Assembly: GCA_021823625.1 (NCBI GenBank)
Contig: JAKANS010000007.1
Location: 1 to 64,000, forward strand
Reading direction: 5' to 3'
Source: a bacterium
GTDB lineage: Bacteria > Verrucomicrobiota > Verrucomicrobiia > Limisphaerales > J093
Length of the DNA: 64,000 nt
The position numbers and the translations under genes were made by a program. The notes under the pieces were generated by a model. That model was not told the origin of the DNA. It did not search any database and worked only from the letters and a program-made list of their open reading frames with translations. This document shows positions 37,406 to 46,522 of the stretch, in pieces. Position 1 is the stretch's first letter. Every line of letters starts with the position of its first letter.

Positions 37406-38170
37406 CTACGAGTTCCGCCTGGCCACGACAAAGGCATTGAACATCGCGTAGCGGGTGGGCGTGAGGTTTAGCACGAAATCCACCAGTGGGTTCACGTACC
37501 GGTCGGTGCATTCGACTCGTTCCACCGTGCAGCCGGCGCGCTGCAGGAAGAACGCGATTTCCAGCCCGTTGGTCTTCACGATCGCGTCGTCGTCCGGCTG
37601 GAACGGTTCGCGGGCGATGGGTTCCATGCGGTCGAAGCGCACCGCGTCCGGCGCGGCCCGCATCTGCCGGCGCTTGGCCAGGACGCGGCGGAGGTTTCGC
37701 CATTTGTTGGCGAAGCCGCGCATCGTGGGATGGTAATCGCGCCAGCCCAGCGCGCGAAAAAAGTTTGGGCTCGAAATCAGCACCCGCCCGCCCGGCTCCG
37801 TCACGCGCACCAACTCAACGACGAACGCCTCCGGCGCTTCGACGTGTTCGAGTACGTTGAGTGCGCCCACACTCGCGAAATGCCGGTCCGGAAACGGCAA
37901 CTTCCGGCCGTCGTACAACTCACAGTTCAAGCCGAACTGCCGCGCCTTGGCGACGTTCGGCTCGGACACCTCGACGCCGTGCGCGGCGAAGCCGGCGTCC
38001 TGCAGGCGTTTCACCACCTGGCCGACGCCGCAGCCCACGTCCAAGACACGTGCGCCGGGGCGCTCCGGCTTGAGCGTGTCGGCGTACTTGGCGTAAAAGC
38101 CTTCGTCCCAGTTGGCGAGGAACTCGGCATACGCCTCGTTGTGACGATAATAAGATTCCTGGTGACCCAT
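37406..38170 (-). CDS. Class I SAM-dependent methyltransferase
   Basis: GARVLDVGCGVGQVVKRLQDAGFAAHGVEVSEPNVAKAR...FASVGALNVLEHVEAPEAFVVELVRVTEPGGRVLISSPNFF. Confidence 0.93.
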   Translation of the reverse strand: MGHQESYYRHNEAYAEFLANWDEGFYAKYADTLKPERPGARVLDVGCGVGQVVKRLQDAGFAAHGVEVSEPNVAKARQFGLNCELYDGRKLPFPDRHFASVGALNVLEHVEAPEAFVVELVRVTEPGGRVLISSPNFFRALGWRDYHPTMRGFANKWRNLRRVLAKRRQMRAAPDAVRFDRMEPIAREPFQPDDDAIVKTNGLEIAFFLQRAGCTVERVECTDRYVNPLVDFVLNLTPTRYAMFNAFVVARRNS

Positions 38171-38253
38171 GCGCTTCGGCTCGGGAGCCTAGCAGCCCGC
38201 CTTTGGAAACGCCACCCGGCATACCTTGCCCCGCCAGAACGCCAAAGAAGCCG

Positions 38254-38282
38254 TTGACAGGGCGTCCGCTTTGGTTACCGTT
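38254..38282 (+). promoter_or_regulatory. Possible sigma-70-type promoter of rpsT
   Basis: Perfect TTGACA at 38254-38259; -10 (TTACCG region) is weak. Confidence 0.35.
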
Positions 38283-38306
38283 CCCGGCTCTTAGCGAGAT
38301 CAAGTT

Positions 38307-38570
38307 ATGCCGAACACCGCATCAGCCGAGCGACGCACGCGCAGCAGCGCCCGCCGGGCCGAACGCAACCAGAGCGCCAAGTCCCGCATCAAAACGCTCG
38401 AACGGAATTACCTTCAAGCCGTGACGGCGAAGGACAAGAGCACCGCGTCGGTGGCCTTGCGCGCCGTTTCTTCCGCTTTGGACAAGGCGGCCAAGACGCG
38501 CATCGTCCACCGCGCCACGGCCAACCGGAAGAAATCCCGGCTGGCGGTCAAGCTGGCGGCATTGGCGTAG
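38307..38570 (+). CDS. rpsT: 30S ribosomal protein S20
   Basis: MPNTASAERRTRSSARRAERNQSAKSRIKTLERNYL...SALDKAAKTRIVHRATANRKKSRLAVKLAAL. Confidence 0.95.
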   Translation: MPNTASAERRTRSSARRAERNQSAKSRIKTLERNYLQAVTAKDKSTASVALRAVSSALDKAAKTRIVHRATANRKKSRLAVKLAALA

Positions 38571-38592
38571 TTTCCTCCCGTTTTTTCTGAAG

Positions 38593-38622
38593 GGCGTCCC
38601 CATCGGACGCCTTTTTCTTTTC
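38593..38622 (+). terminator. Rho-independent terminator after rpsT
   Basis: GGCGTCC-CCATC-GGACGCC-TTTTTCTTTT. Confidence 0.85.
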
Positions 38623-38684
38623 CGGCGCGAAGCAGCCCCGCGGATCGTCACCAGGCGAATTCCCCGACACTTGGCGGCGCAACT

Positions 38685-40517
38685 TCACCGGCCTGCCCGC
38701 AGGCGCGCCACAGCGCGTTTGACCCCCCAACCGCTGCGCTCCAACGCGGCGGTGGCCAGGTTCGCGTCAGCCCCCGTCAGCGTCCGAACGATGCGGACCG
38801 CGCGGTCGCGCAACTTGGCGTTGGACGGCCGCACCTCCACCATCAGGTTCTCGACCACCTTGCCCAACCGCACCATCGCGAGCGTGGTCAGGAGGTTGAG
38901 CAGCAGTTTCGTGGCGGTGCCGGCCTTCAACCGCGTCGAGCCGGTCAGCACTTCAGGGCCGATCCGCGGGGCGAGCACAACGGCCGGCCGGGTGCCGCGC
39001 GGGAATCTCAAATTCGGGTTGAAGCAAAGCAAAACGGTCTTCGCGCCCACGTTTCGGGCCGCCTGGAACGCGCCCCAAACGAACGGGGTGCGACCGCTGG
39101 CCGCGATCCCGACGACGACGTCCCGTCGTGTGATGCCGCGAAATTCGAGGGCCTGCCGGCCCGCCTCGCCATCATCCTCGGCGCCTTCGAGCGAAGACCA
39201 CAAAGCCGGGTGGCCGCCGGCGACGATCCCTTGCACCATCTCGGGCGGCACGCTGAACGTCGGCGGGCATTCGCTCGCATCCAAAACCCCGAGCCGGCCG
39301 CTCGTGCCGGCACCGACATAGAACAGCCGCCCGCCACGGCGGAACGCGGCAACCACCAACCGGACCGCGCGTTCGATGTGGACCTGCTCGCGCCGCAAAG
39401 CGCGCGGCAGTCTGGCGTCTTCGCTCAACATGAGCCGGATCGCCTCGCCGAGCGGCATTCGGTCCAGGTGAGTGGAGCGCGGGTTGCGTTCCTCGGTTGG
39501 CGAAGGTGCGGTGGCGGCGGGGATGAGAATGTCCGCCGGTGGCGACGGCCCAACGACGCGGCGCGCCGGCTCCAACTTCCTGGCTAACGCGACCGCGCCC
39601 CAGACTCCGTCGCGCGGCAAAATCCGGAAAACCGCCTGCGGCCAGCGTGCCTGTAGCCGACGCTTCACCGCCGCCGCGAACCTTGGCTGGTGGCGAAACG
39701 TGCCGCCGGTGCCGAAAAACTCCACGCGAACGCCAATTTTGACCAGGCGCCCGGCGCAGGCCGCAGCGTGGGTAGCCAACGTGTCCGCCGCGTGCGCGAT
39801 GATCGTGGTGGCGAGCCGGTCGCCGGTCTGCGCCGCGGCGAAGACTTCAACCGCCAACGCCGCAATCTCGGCCTTGCTCGCGGCGTGTAGCCAGGTGACC
39901 AGGTCGTTCGGTTCGTTGAGTTGCAGTGCGCGCAGGCAGCGTTGTCCGAGCCGCGGCCACGCGCCGTTGCGATCGTACTCGCCGACCACCGTCCGCAACG
40001 CGCCAAGCGCAATGTCGTACCCGCTGCCCTGGTCGCCAAGCAAATGGCCCCAGCCCCCGACCTTCGCGGTCAGTCCGGCGGCGTTGCGACCGTAACAGCA
40101 CGAGCCGGTGCCGCTGATGACGATCACGCGGGCAGCAGGCGCGGGCGAAGCCGAGTCTTCCGCGGCGGCCAGGGCGGTTTCCAAGTCGTTGCCAACCCAG
40201 CAGGGCACGTCCGGCCAGGCAAGCGCAGCGGCGGCGCGGATGCGTTTTCGGTCGCTGGCTTCGCGGGCGCCGGCCAGGCCGACGCCGACGGCGCCGGGGT
40301 GCGGAAAGCGTTGCGCAATCTGCCGCAAGACCGCGCGCAGTTGGGCATCGGTGAGGAGCCGCAGGTTCGCCGGGCCGGTTTCGAAGCGATCGAGCGCGCG
40401 GTCGGTGGCATCGGCCAGCAGGGCCACGGTGCGGGTGCCGCCCGCCTCGATGCCGAGGACGGTTCGGGTCAAACTGGGGGCGGAAGCGGGCTTCCGGACG
40501 CGGATGGAGCCAACCAT
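38685..40517 (-). CDS. murQ: BadF/BadG-type amino-sugar kinase fused to N-acetylmuramic acid 6-phosphate etherase (MurQ)
   Basis: N-term TVLGIEAGGTRTVALLAD...VIVISGTGSCCYGRNAAG...GDQGSGYDIALGALR (ASKHA kinase); C-term FYVGAGTSGRLGVLDASECPPTFSVPPEMVQGIVAGG...GIAASGRTPFVWGAFQAAR...TGSTRLKAGTATKLLLNLLTT (MurQ SIS). Confidence 0.92.
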   Translation of the reverse strand: MVGSIRVRKPASAPSLTRTVLGIEAGGTRTVALLADATDRALDRFETGPANLRLLTDAQLRAVLRQIAQRFPHPGAVGVGLAGAREASDRKRIRAAAALAWPDVPCWVGNDLETALAAAEDSASPAPAARVIVISGTGSCCYGRNAAGLTAKVGGWGHLLGDQGSGYDIALGALRTVVGEYDRNGAWPRLGQRCLRALQLNEPNDLVTWLHAASKAEIAALAVEVFAAAQTGDRLATTIIAHAADTLATHAAACAGRLVKIGVRVEFFGTGGTFRHQPRFAAAVKRRLQARWPQAVFRILPRDGVWGAVALARKLEPARRVVGPSPPADILIPAATAPSPTEERNPRSTHLDRMPLGEAIRLMLSEDARLPRALRREQVHIERAVRLVVAAFRRGGRLFYVGAGTSGRLGVLDASECPPTFSVPPEMVQGIVAGGHPALWSSLEGAEDDGEAGRQALEFRGITRRDVVVGIAASGRTPFVWGAFQAARNVGAKTVLLCFNPNLRFPRGTRPAVVLAPRIGPEVLTGSTRLKAGTATKLLLNLLTTLAMVRLGKVVENLMVEVRPSNAKLRDRAVRIVRTLTGADANLATAALERSGWGVKRAVARLRAGR

Positions 40518-40641
40518 CGCGGCTGAAATTGAGCCGTGACGGCACGCGCGTCAACGGCGCCGTCCGCGGCGATCGGGGTTGCGTTTGACACACATCCGGG
40601 TGCTTTGCAGACTCCGCAGCGGCTCGCCCGCGAGCCGTCTT

Positions 40642-41415
40642 ATGCAAGTTGTCATTCTCTGTGGCGGTCAGGGAACCCGCCTCCGCGAGGAAACCGAGTT
40701 CCGCCCCAAGCCGATGGTTCCGGTGGGGGGGCGTCCGATTTTGTGGCACATCATGAAGTTCTACGCCACGCACGGGCACAAGGATTTCATCCTGTGTCTT
40801 GGCTACAAGGGCGAGATGATCAAGGACTATTTCCGCAACTACCAGTGGAACACCAGCGATGTCACGCTGCGGTTGGGGCGCCAACCCAAAACGACTTACC
40901 ATACCAGCCATGACGAGGAGGATTGGACGGTAACCTTGCTGGACACCGGTCAGACCACGCAAACCGGCGGGCGGCTCAAACGGGCGCTGCCGTACGTCCG
41001 CGAGAACACCTTCCTCCTCACGTACGGCGACGGCCTCACCGACAGCAACGTCAACGACTCCGTCGCGTTTCACCAGCGGCACGGCAAGATCGTCACCTTG
41101 ACGGCCGTTCGCCCGCCGGGTCGCTTCGGCGAACTGGCCCTGAAGGGTACGGCGGTCGTCGGCTTCCAGGAAAAACCGAGGCACCAATTCAGCTACATCA
41201 ACGGCGGGTTCTTCGTCCTGAACAAACAGGTGGGGGACTACATCGCCGGCGACGACATGCCCTTCGAGTTGGATCCACTGGTCCGGCTGGCGGCGGAAGG
41301 CCAGGTGGAAGCCTTCCAGCACGACCGGTTCTGGCAGTGCATGGACACGTACCGCGAAACGCAGCTCCTGAACGAACTCTGGACCTCCGGCCGCGCGCCG
41401 TGGAAGATTTGGTAA
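40642..41415 (+). CDS. rfbF: Glucose-1-phosphate cytidylyltransferase
   Basis: MQVVILCGGQGTRLREETEFRPKPMVPVGGRPILWHIMKFYATHGHKDFILCLGYKGEMIKDYF. Confidence 0.96.
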   Translation: MQVVILCGGQGTRLREETEFRPKPMVPVGGRPILWHIMKFYATHGHKDFILCLGYKGEMIKDYFRNYQWNTSDVTLRLGRQPKTTYHTSHDEEDWTVTLLDTGQTTQTGGRLKRALPYVRENTFLLTYGDGLTDSNVNDSVAFHQRHGKIVTLTAVRPPGRFGELALKGTAVVGFQEKPRHQFSYINGGFFVLNKQVGDYIAGDDMPFELDPLVRLAAEGQVEAFQHDRFWQCMDTYRETQLLNELWTSGRAPWKIW

Positions 41416-41490
41416 GAGACAGACCGGTGGGAGCGGTGGCGACGCGGCTTTGAACTTGTCGCCTGTGCGCCCGTCCGCCATTTTTCGCGT

Positions 41491-42666
41491 GTGTCCTTGG
41501 AAAACGCCAGGCTGGCTGTTGACACCGAACCGTTTGCCGCGAGCTATCGCGGCCGGCGGGTCTTGGTGACCGGCCATACCGGCTTCAAAGGCGCCTGGCT
41601 CGCCGAATGGTTGCTCGCGCTCGGCGCGGAGGTGACCGGTCTCAGCCTCGATCCGACGACGAAACCGGCACTGTTCGACCAGCTCGGACTGGCCGGGCGA
41701 TTGCACGACCGGCGGGCTGATTTACGGGATGCCGGGGCGGTCCGCGAAGTGATCGCGCGGGCGCAACCGGACTACATTTTCCACCTGGCTGCCCAAGCCA
41801 TCGTGCGCGAATCCTACGAGCGGCCGGAAGACACCTTTGCCGTCAACGTCCAAGGCACCGCGAACCTGCTGGGAGCGTTGCGTGGTTGCGCGCGGCCGTG
41901 CGCCGTGGTGTGCGTCACCAGCGACAAGTGCTACGAGAACCGGGGCTGGGTCTTCGGCTACCGCGAGGAAGATCCGCTGGGCGGCCACGATCCGTACAGC
42001 GCCAGCAAGGGCGCAGCGGAAATCGTGATCGCCTCGATGCGCCGCTCGTTCTTCGCCGAAGGCCCCGTGCGGGTGGCAAGCGCGCGCGCGGGCAACGTGA
42101 TCGGCGGGGGCGATTGGGCCAAGGACCGCATCGTGCCCGACAGCGTGCGCGCCCTGGCTCGCGGCGAACCCATCCCGGTTCGCAACCCGCGGTCCACGCG
42201 ACCCTGGCAGCACGTCCTCGAGCCGTTGTCCGGGTACCTCTGGCTGGGCGCGTTGCTGCGACGACCCGAGCTCCGGTCGTTGAAGCCGGAAGCAATCGCC
42301 AGCGCGTTCAATTTCGGGCCCGACGCGGATGCGAACCGCACCGTGGGCGAGGTGGTGGGCGAGATTCTCCGACATTGGCCGGGACGCTGGGAGGACCGAA
42401 GCGATCCCCAAGCGCCGTACGAAGCCAGCTTGTTGCAGCTCGCCACCGACAAGGCCCGCGCCGTCCTGGGCTGGTCGCCGGTCTGGGGGTTCCGCGAAGC
42501 CGTGGCCGCCACCGTGAGTTGGTATCGCCGGGCCGAAACCAACCCCGCCGAGACGAACCTCCAAGATTTGACCGCCGGACAAATCGCGGCTTACACCGCC
42601 CAGGCCCGCACGCTCGGCTTGCCTTGGGCGCTCCCCGCGCGGGACACCGCCACCAAAACCCCATGA
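41491..42666 (+). CDS. rfbG: CDP-glucose 4,6-dehydratase
   Basis: YRGRRVLVTGHTGFKGAWLAEWLLALGAEVTGLSLDP...IFHLAAQAIVRESYERPEDTFAVNVQGTANLL. Confidence 0.95.
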   Translation: MSLENARLAVDTEPFAASYRGRRVLVTGHTGFKGAWLAEWLLALGAEVTGLSLDPTTKPALFDQLGLAGRLHDRRADLRDAGAVREVIARAQPDYIFHLAAQAIVRESYERPEDTFAVNVQGTANLLGALRGCARPCAVVCVTSDKCYENRGWVFGYREEDPLGGHDPYSASKGAAEIVIASMRRSFFAEGPVRVASARAGNVIGGGDWAKDRIVPDSVRALARGEPIPVRNPRSTRPWQHVLEPLSGYLWLGALLRRPELRSLKPEAIASAFNFGPDADANRTVGEVVGEILRHWPGRWEDRSDPQAPYEASLLQLATDKARAVLGWSPVWGFREAVAATVSWYRRAETNPAETNLQDLTAGQIAAYTAQARTLGLPWALPARDTATKTP

Positions 42667-43982
42667 GCGACCGACGCACTTTACGCCGCCAGATTCTCGA
42701 TCTCGTTCGCGAATACCACGCCGCCGAACCGCGCCGGCCATTCCGCCCCGGCGAGGACGCCGTGCGCTATGCCGGGCGGTACTTCGACGCGAGCGAACTG
42801 GTTTCGCTGGTGGATTCCTCGCTGGATTTCTGGCTGACGGCCGGACGTTATGCCGAGGAATTCGAGGCCGGTTTGGCCGCTTACCTCGGCGTCGAGAACG
42901 CGATCCTGGTCAACTCCGGTTCGTCCGCGAACCTGGTCGCCTTTTCCACGCTGACCTCGCCGCGGCTGAAGGAACGGCAGGTCAAACCCGGCGACGAAGT
43001 CATCACCGTCGCGGCCGGTTTTCCCACCACGGTCAACCCCATCATCCAAAACCGCGCCGTGCCGGTGTTCGTGGACGTCGAACTCGGAACGTACGTGCCG
43101 GCGCTGGAAAAGATCGAGGCGGCTCGCGGTCCGAAGACGAAGGCGGTCATGATCGCGCACACGATGGGCGTGCCGTACGCGGTGCGGGAACTGCGCGCGT
43201 GGTGCGACCGGCACGGTTTGTGGCTCATCGAGGATAATTGCGATGCGCTGGGCAGCCGCTACAGCGGCCAGCTCACCGCCACGTTCGGCGACCTTGCCAC
43301 GTTCAGTTTCTATCCTGCGCACCACATCACGATGGGCGAAGGCGGAGCCGTCGTGGCCGCCAACGACGACCTGGCCCGGATCGCGCGCAGTTTCCGCGAC
43401 TGGGGTCGCGACTGCTACTGCGCCGGCGGCGAGAACAACACGTGCGGAAAGCGGTTTGGCCAGCAATTCGGCACCCTGCCCTTCGGCTACGACCACAAGT
43501 ACGTCTATTCGCACATCGGCTACAACCTGAAGGTCACGGACATGCAGGCGGCCATCGGCGTCGCCCAACTGGCCAAGGTGGAGGAGTTCGTCGCGGCGCG
43601 GAAACGCAATCACGCCGCCCTGGCCGCGGGGCTGAAGCAGCACGAGCCGCACCTGATCCTCCACACGGCGTCGGCGAAGGCCGATCCGTCGTGGTTCGGC
43701 TTCGTCATCACCGTGCGGCCGGAAGCGCCGTTCACCCGCGCCGACCTGGTCAACGCCTTGGAGACCGCGCGCATCGAGACGCGGAATCTGTTTTGCGGCA
43801 ACCTGCTCCGACACCCCGCCTACGCGGGGATCGAGCATCGCGTGGCTGGCCTGCTGACCAACAGCGACGTCATCACGACCAACACCTTCTTCATCGGCGT
43901 TTATCCGGGACTCACGGAGGAAATGATCCGGCACGTGCTGGGAACGGTCGATGGATTCATCGCCAGCAAGACTGCCCGATGA
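42663..43982 (+). CDS. rfbH: Lipopolysaccharide biosynthesis protein RfbH (CDP-4-keto-6-deoxyglucose-3-dehydrase, E1)
   Basis: FSFYPAHHITMGEGGAV (His replacing the usual PLP Lys), RDCYCAGGENNTCGKRFG Fe-S cysteines; ATGA overlap with rfbG. Confidence 0.95.
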   Translation: MSDRRTLRRQILDLVREYHAAEPRRPFRPGEDAVRYAGRYFDASELVSLVDSSLDFWLTAGRYAEEFEAGLAAYLGVENAILVNSGSSANLVAFSTLTSPRLKERQVKPGDEVITVAAGFPTTVNPIIQNRAVPVFVDVELGTYVPALEKIEAARGPKTKAVMIAHTMGVPYAVRELRAWCDRHGLWLIEDNCDALGSRYSGQLTATFGDLATFSFYPAHHITMGEGGAVVAANDDLARIARSFRDWGRDCYCAGGENNTCGKRFGQQFGTLPFGYDHKYVYSHIGYNLKVTDMQAAIGVAQLAKVEEFVAARKRNHAALAAGLKQHEPHLILHTASAKADPSWFGFVITVRPEAPFTRADLVNALETARIETRNLFCGNLLRHPAYAGIEHRVAGLLTNSDVITTNTFFIGVYPGLTEEMIRHVLGTVDGFIASKTAR

Positions 43983-44731
43983 GCATGCCGCGCAAGATCC
44001 GGTGCACGGTGGCCGCCATCGCAGACCACGGCGGGCGCGTGTACACGGTCGATCTCACGCCCACCAGTGCTGTGCCGGCGTTTCGCCCGGGCCAATTTCT
44101 GCACCTCACGGTGGACGAGTACGACCCGAGCGGTTTTTGGCCCGAGTCGCGGGTTTTTTCGATCGCCAGCTCGCCGCGCGAACGGAACCGGCTGCGCATC
44201 TGCTACGCGGTCAAAGGGCGTTACACCACCCGCATGGAGCAGACGCTCAAGGTGGGGAGCGAAGTCTGGGTGAAGTTGCCCTACGGCGACTTCGTGATCG
44301 ACGGCGCGGGCGACGCGGTGCTGATCGCGGGCGGCACGGGCATCAGCGCGTTCACCGCGTTCCTCGAGGCCCTGTCGCCAGAAACAACCAGCAAGGTCAC
44401 GCTGGTCTATGGCGCGCGGACGCCGGCATTGCTTTTGTTTCAGGAAATGATCCTGGACCGGCTCGCGCGCGTGCCAGCCTTCGATCTGGTCTTGTTCACG
44501 GAGGTGGCGGCTGCGGGTTTCTCGCAACGGATGGCCGGCTTGCCCCGCGTCCCGCATTGCCTGGCTGGCCGCATTGCATTGGAGCCGCTCTGGCCCCCCG
44601 CTTCCGACTTCTGCACTCCGAACTCCGTTTTCCACCTCTCCGGCCCGCCGGTTATGTTGAAATCTCTAACGACCGACCTGCTGGCGCGAGGGATTGAGCC
44701 GGGGCGTGTTCGGACGGATGCGTGGGAATGA
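43979..44731 (+). CDS. FAD/NAD(P)-binding ferredoxin-reductase-like protein (candidate CDP-6-deoxy-delta-3,4-glucoseen reductase, E3-like)
   Basis: FRPGQFLHLTV...ESRVFSIASSPRERNRLRICYAVKGRYT...AVLIAGGTGISAFTAFLEAL; ATGA overlap with rfbH; no plant-type 2Fe-2S domain visible. Confidence 0.85.
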   Translation: MSMPRKIRCTVAAIADHGGRVYTVDLTPTSAVPAFRPGQFLHLTVDEYDPSGFWPESRVFSIASSPRERNRLRICYAVKGRYTTRMEQTLKVGSEVWVKLPYGDFVIDGAGDAVLIAGGTGISAFTAFLEALSPETTSKVTLVYGARTPALLLFQEMILDRLARVPAFDLVLFTEVAAAGFSQRMAGLPRVPHCLAGRIALEPLWPPASDFCTPNSVFHLSGPPVMLKSLTTDLLARGIEPGRVRTDAWE

Positions 44732-44744
44732 ATCTCTCCCGGAC

Positions 44745-45416
44745 ATGAAAACCACGGAGAACCGAATCTTCATCGTGGGAGCCTCGGGGCACGGCTCGGT
44801 GGCCGCTGATGCCGCCCGGCACGCGGGGCGGGAAGTGGTTGGCTTCCTGGACTCCTTCAAACCAACCGGTCAGGTCGTGCGCGGGATTCCAATCCTTGGC
44901 CACCCAGACAACCTGGCTGACCTGCTGAAACGCCATGACGTCCGCCGCCTCTTTCTCGGCATCAGCGACAACTGGACCCGACAGCAGGTGGCGGCGAAAC
45001 TACGGGCGGCCGTTCCGGACTTCGAACTCACGAGCATCCTTCATCCGCAGAGTGTCGTCGCCACGGATGTCGTTCTTGGCCCGGGTACGCTTGTCTTGGC
45101 GGGGGCGATCATCAATACTGGCTGTTTGATCGCCGAGAACTGCATCGTCAATACCAAGGCTTCGCTGGACCACGACGGCGAAATGCGGTCCTGCGCCAGC
45201 CTGCTGCCCGGCGTCACCACTGGTGGCAACTGCGTTATCGGCGAATGTGCCTGCGTGTGCGTTGGCGCGATCCTCTCGCACAAAGTTTCGATTGGCGATC
45301 ACGCGGTGGTGGGCGCCGGCGCGGTGGTGCTCCACGATGTGCCGCCTTGCTCCCTCGCCTATGGTGTGCCGGCCCGGGTCGTTCGCAGCCGGCAGCCGGG
45401 AGAGCGTCACTTTTGA
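44745..45416 (+). CDS. NeuD/PglD-family sugar O/N-acyltransferase (left-handed beta-helix)
   Basis: IFIVGASGHGSVAADAARHAGREVVGFLDS...LHPQSVVATDVVLGPGTLVLAGAIINTGCLIAENCIVNTKASLDHD...IGDHAVVGAGAVVLHDVPPCSLAYGVPARVV. Confidence 0.92.
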   Translation: MKTTENRIFIVGASGHGSVAADAARHAGREVVGFLDSFKPTGQVVRGIPILGHPDNLADLLKRHDVRRLFLGISDNWTRQQVAAKLRAAVPDFELTSILHPQSVVATDVVLGPGTLVLAGAIINTGCLIAENCIVNTKASLDHDGEMRSCASLLPGVTTGGNCVIGECACVCVGAILSHKVSIGDHAVVGAGAVVLHDVPPCSLAYGVPARVVRSRQPGERHF

Positions 45417-45418
45417 AT

Positions 45419-46522
45419 ATGCGCCCGAAAATCAACTACGCCGGTCCGTGGATCACCGCCCACGAAGTGGAGGCAGTGAAGGAGGCCGTGCAAAACGGCT
45501 TCTACCAAAACTACCGGGTTCATGCCAAACAACTGGAAGAGCGCCTGTGCCAGTTCCTCGGAGTGAAACATGCCCTCGCCACGAACTCGGGAACCGCCGC
45601 CATTCACCTGGCCGTCGCCGCCGCCGGCATCAAACCGCGGGATGAAGTCATCACGACCGACAGCAGTTGTGTCGCCTCCGCCATCCCCATCGTTTACGTC
45701 GGCGCCACCGCGGTCTGTGTGGACGTGGATCCGGACACGTGGTGCCTCTCACCGGAAGCCGTGCGCAAAGCCATCACCCCGCGAACCAAGGCGATCCTCG
45801 TCGTGCATTGGAACGGTCACCCGGCCGCGATGGACGAACTCATGGTCATTGCCCGCGAACACGACCTGAAGGTCATCGAGGACGCCGCCCCGGCGCTGGG
45901 CGCGGAATACAAGGGACGGAAGGTCGGGACGATCGGCGCGGCGGGCTGCTTCAGCTTTCAGGGGGCGAAGGTGGCCATCGGCGGCCAGGGCGGCGCGCTG
46001 GTGACCGACGATCCCAAGCTGTTCGAAATGGCGGGCATTCTCGCGAGTTACGGCCGCACCGATTCGGCGAGGCAGTATTGGTCCGACTACGTGGGGTTCA
46101 ATTACACGATGCCCAACCTGCCGGCGGCCCTGGCCCATGCCCAGCTTGGCCGCATTGATGAACTGGTGGCGAAAAAGCGGGAAATCTGGCGGTGGTATTG
46201 CGCGGGGCTGGCGGACTTTGACCGCGTCAAGTTGATTCACGAGGCGCCCGGCACACAGAGCACCTATTGCTACCCGCCGATGCTGATTGGCGACTCGGTC
46301 CAGCGCACCCGCGAGGAAATTCTGGCCGAGTTGCGCAAGGACAACATTGACGCCCGCCCTGCGCAGCCGCGGGTCAGCCTTATGCCAATGTTCCAAAACC
46401 GTTTCCCCAACCCGGAAAGCGCGAAAGTGGAGGCTCGAGGCGTTCTCCTGCCCGGCGCGTTCAACGTCACGCGTGAAGATATCGCCTTCGTCTGCCAGCG
46501 TCTCCGGGAGGCCGTAAAGTGA
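45419..46522 (+). CDS. DegT/DnrJ/EryC1/StrS family aminotransferase
   Basis: MRPKINYAGPWITAHEVEAVKEAVQNGFYQNYR...ALATNSGTAAIHLAVAAAGIKPRDEVIT...VIEDAAPALGAEYKGRKVGTIGAAGCFSFQGAKVAIGGQGG. Confidence 0.94.
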   Translation: MRPKINYAGPWITAHEVEAVKEAVQNGFYQNYRVHAKQLEERLCQFLGVKHALATNSGTAAIHLAVAAAGIKPRDEVITTDSSCVASAIPIVYVGATAVCVDVDPDTWCLSPEAVRKAITPRTKAILVVHWNGHPAAMDELMVIAREHDLKVIEDAAPALGAEYKGRKVGTIGAAGCFSFQGAKVAIGGQGGALVTDDPKLFEMAGILASYGRTDSARQYWSDYVGFNYTMPNLPAALAHAQLGRIDELVAKKREIWRWYCAGLADFDRVKLIHEAPGTQSTYCYPPMLIGDSVQRTREEILAELRKDNIDARPAQPRVSLMPMFQNRFPNPESAKVEARGVLLPGAFNVTREDIAFVCQRLREAVK

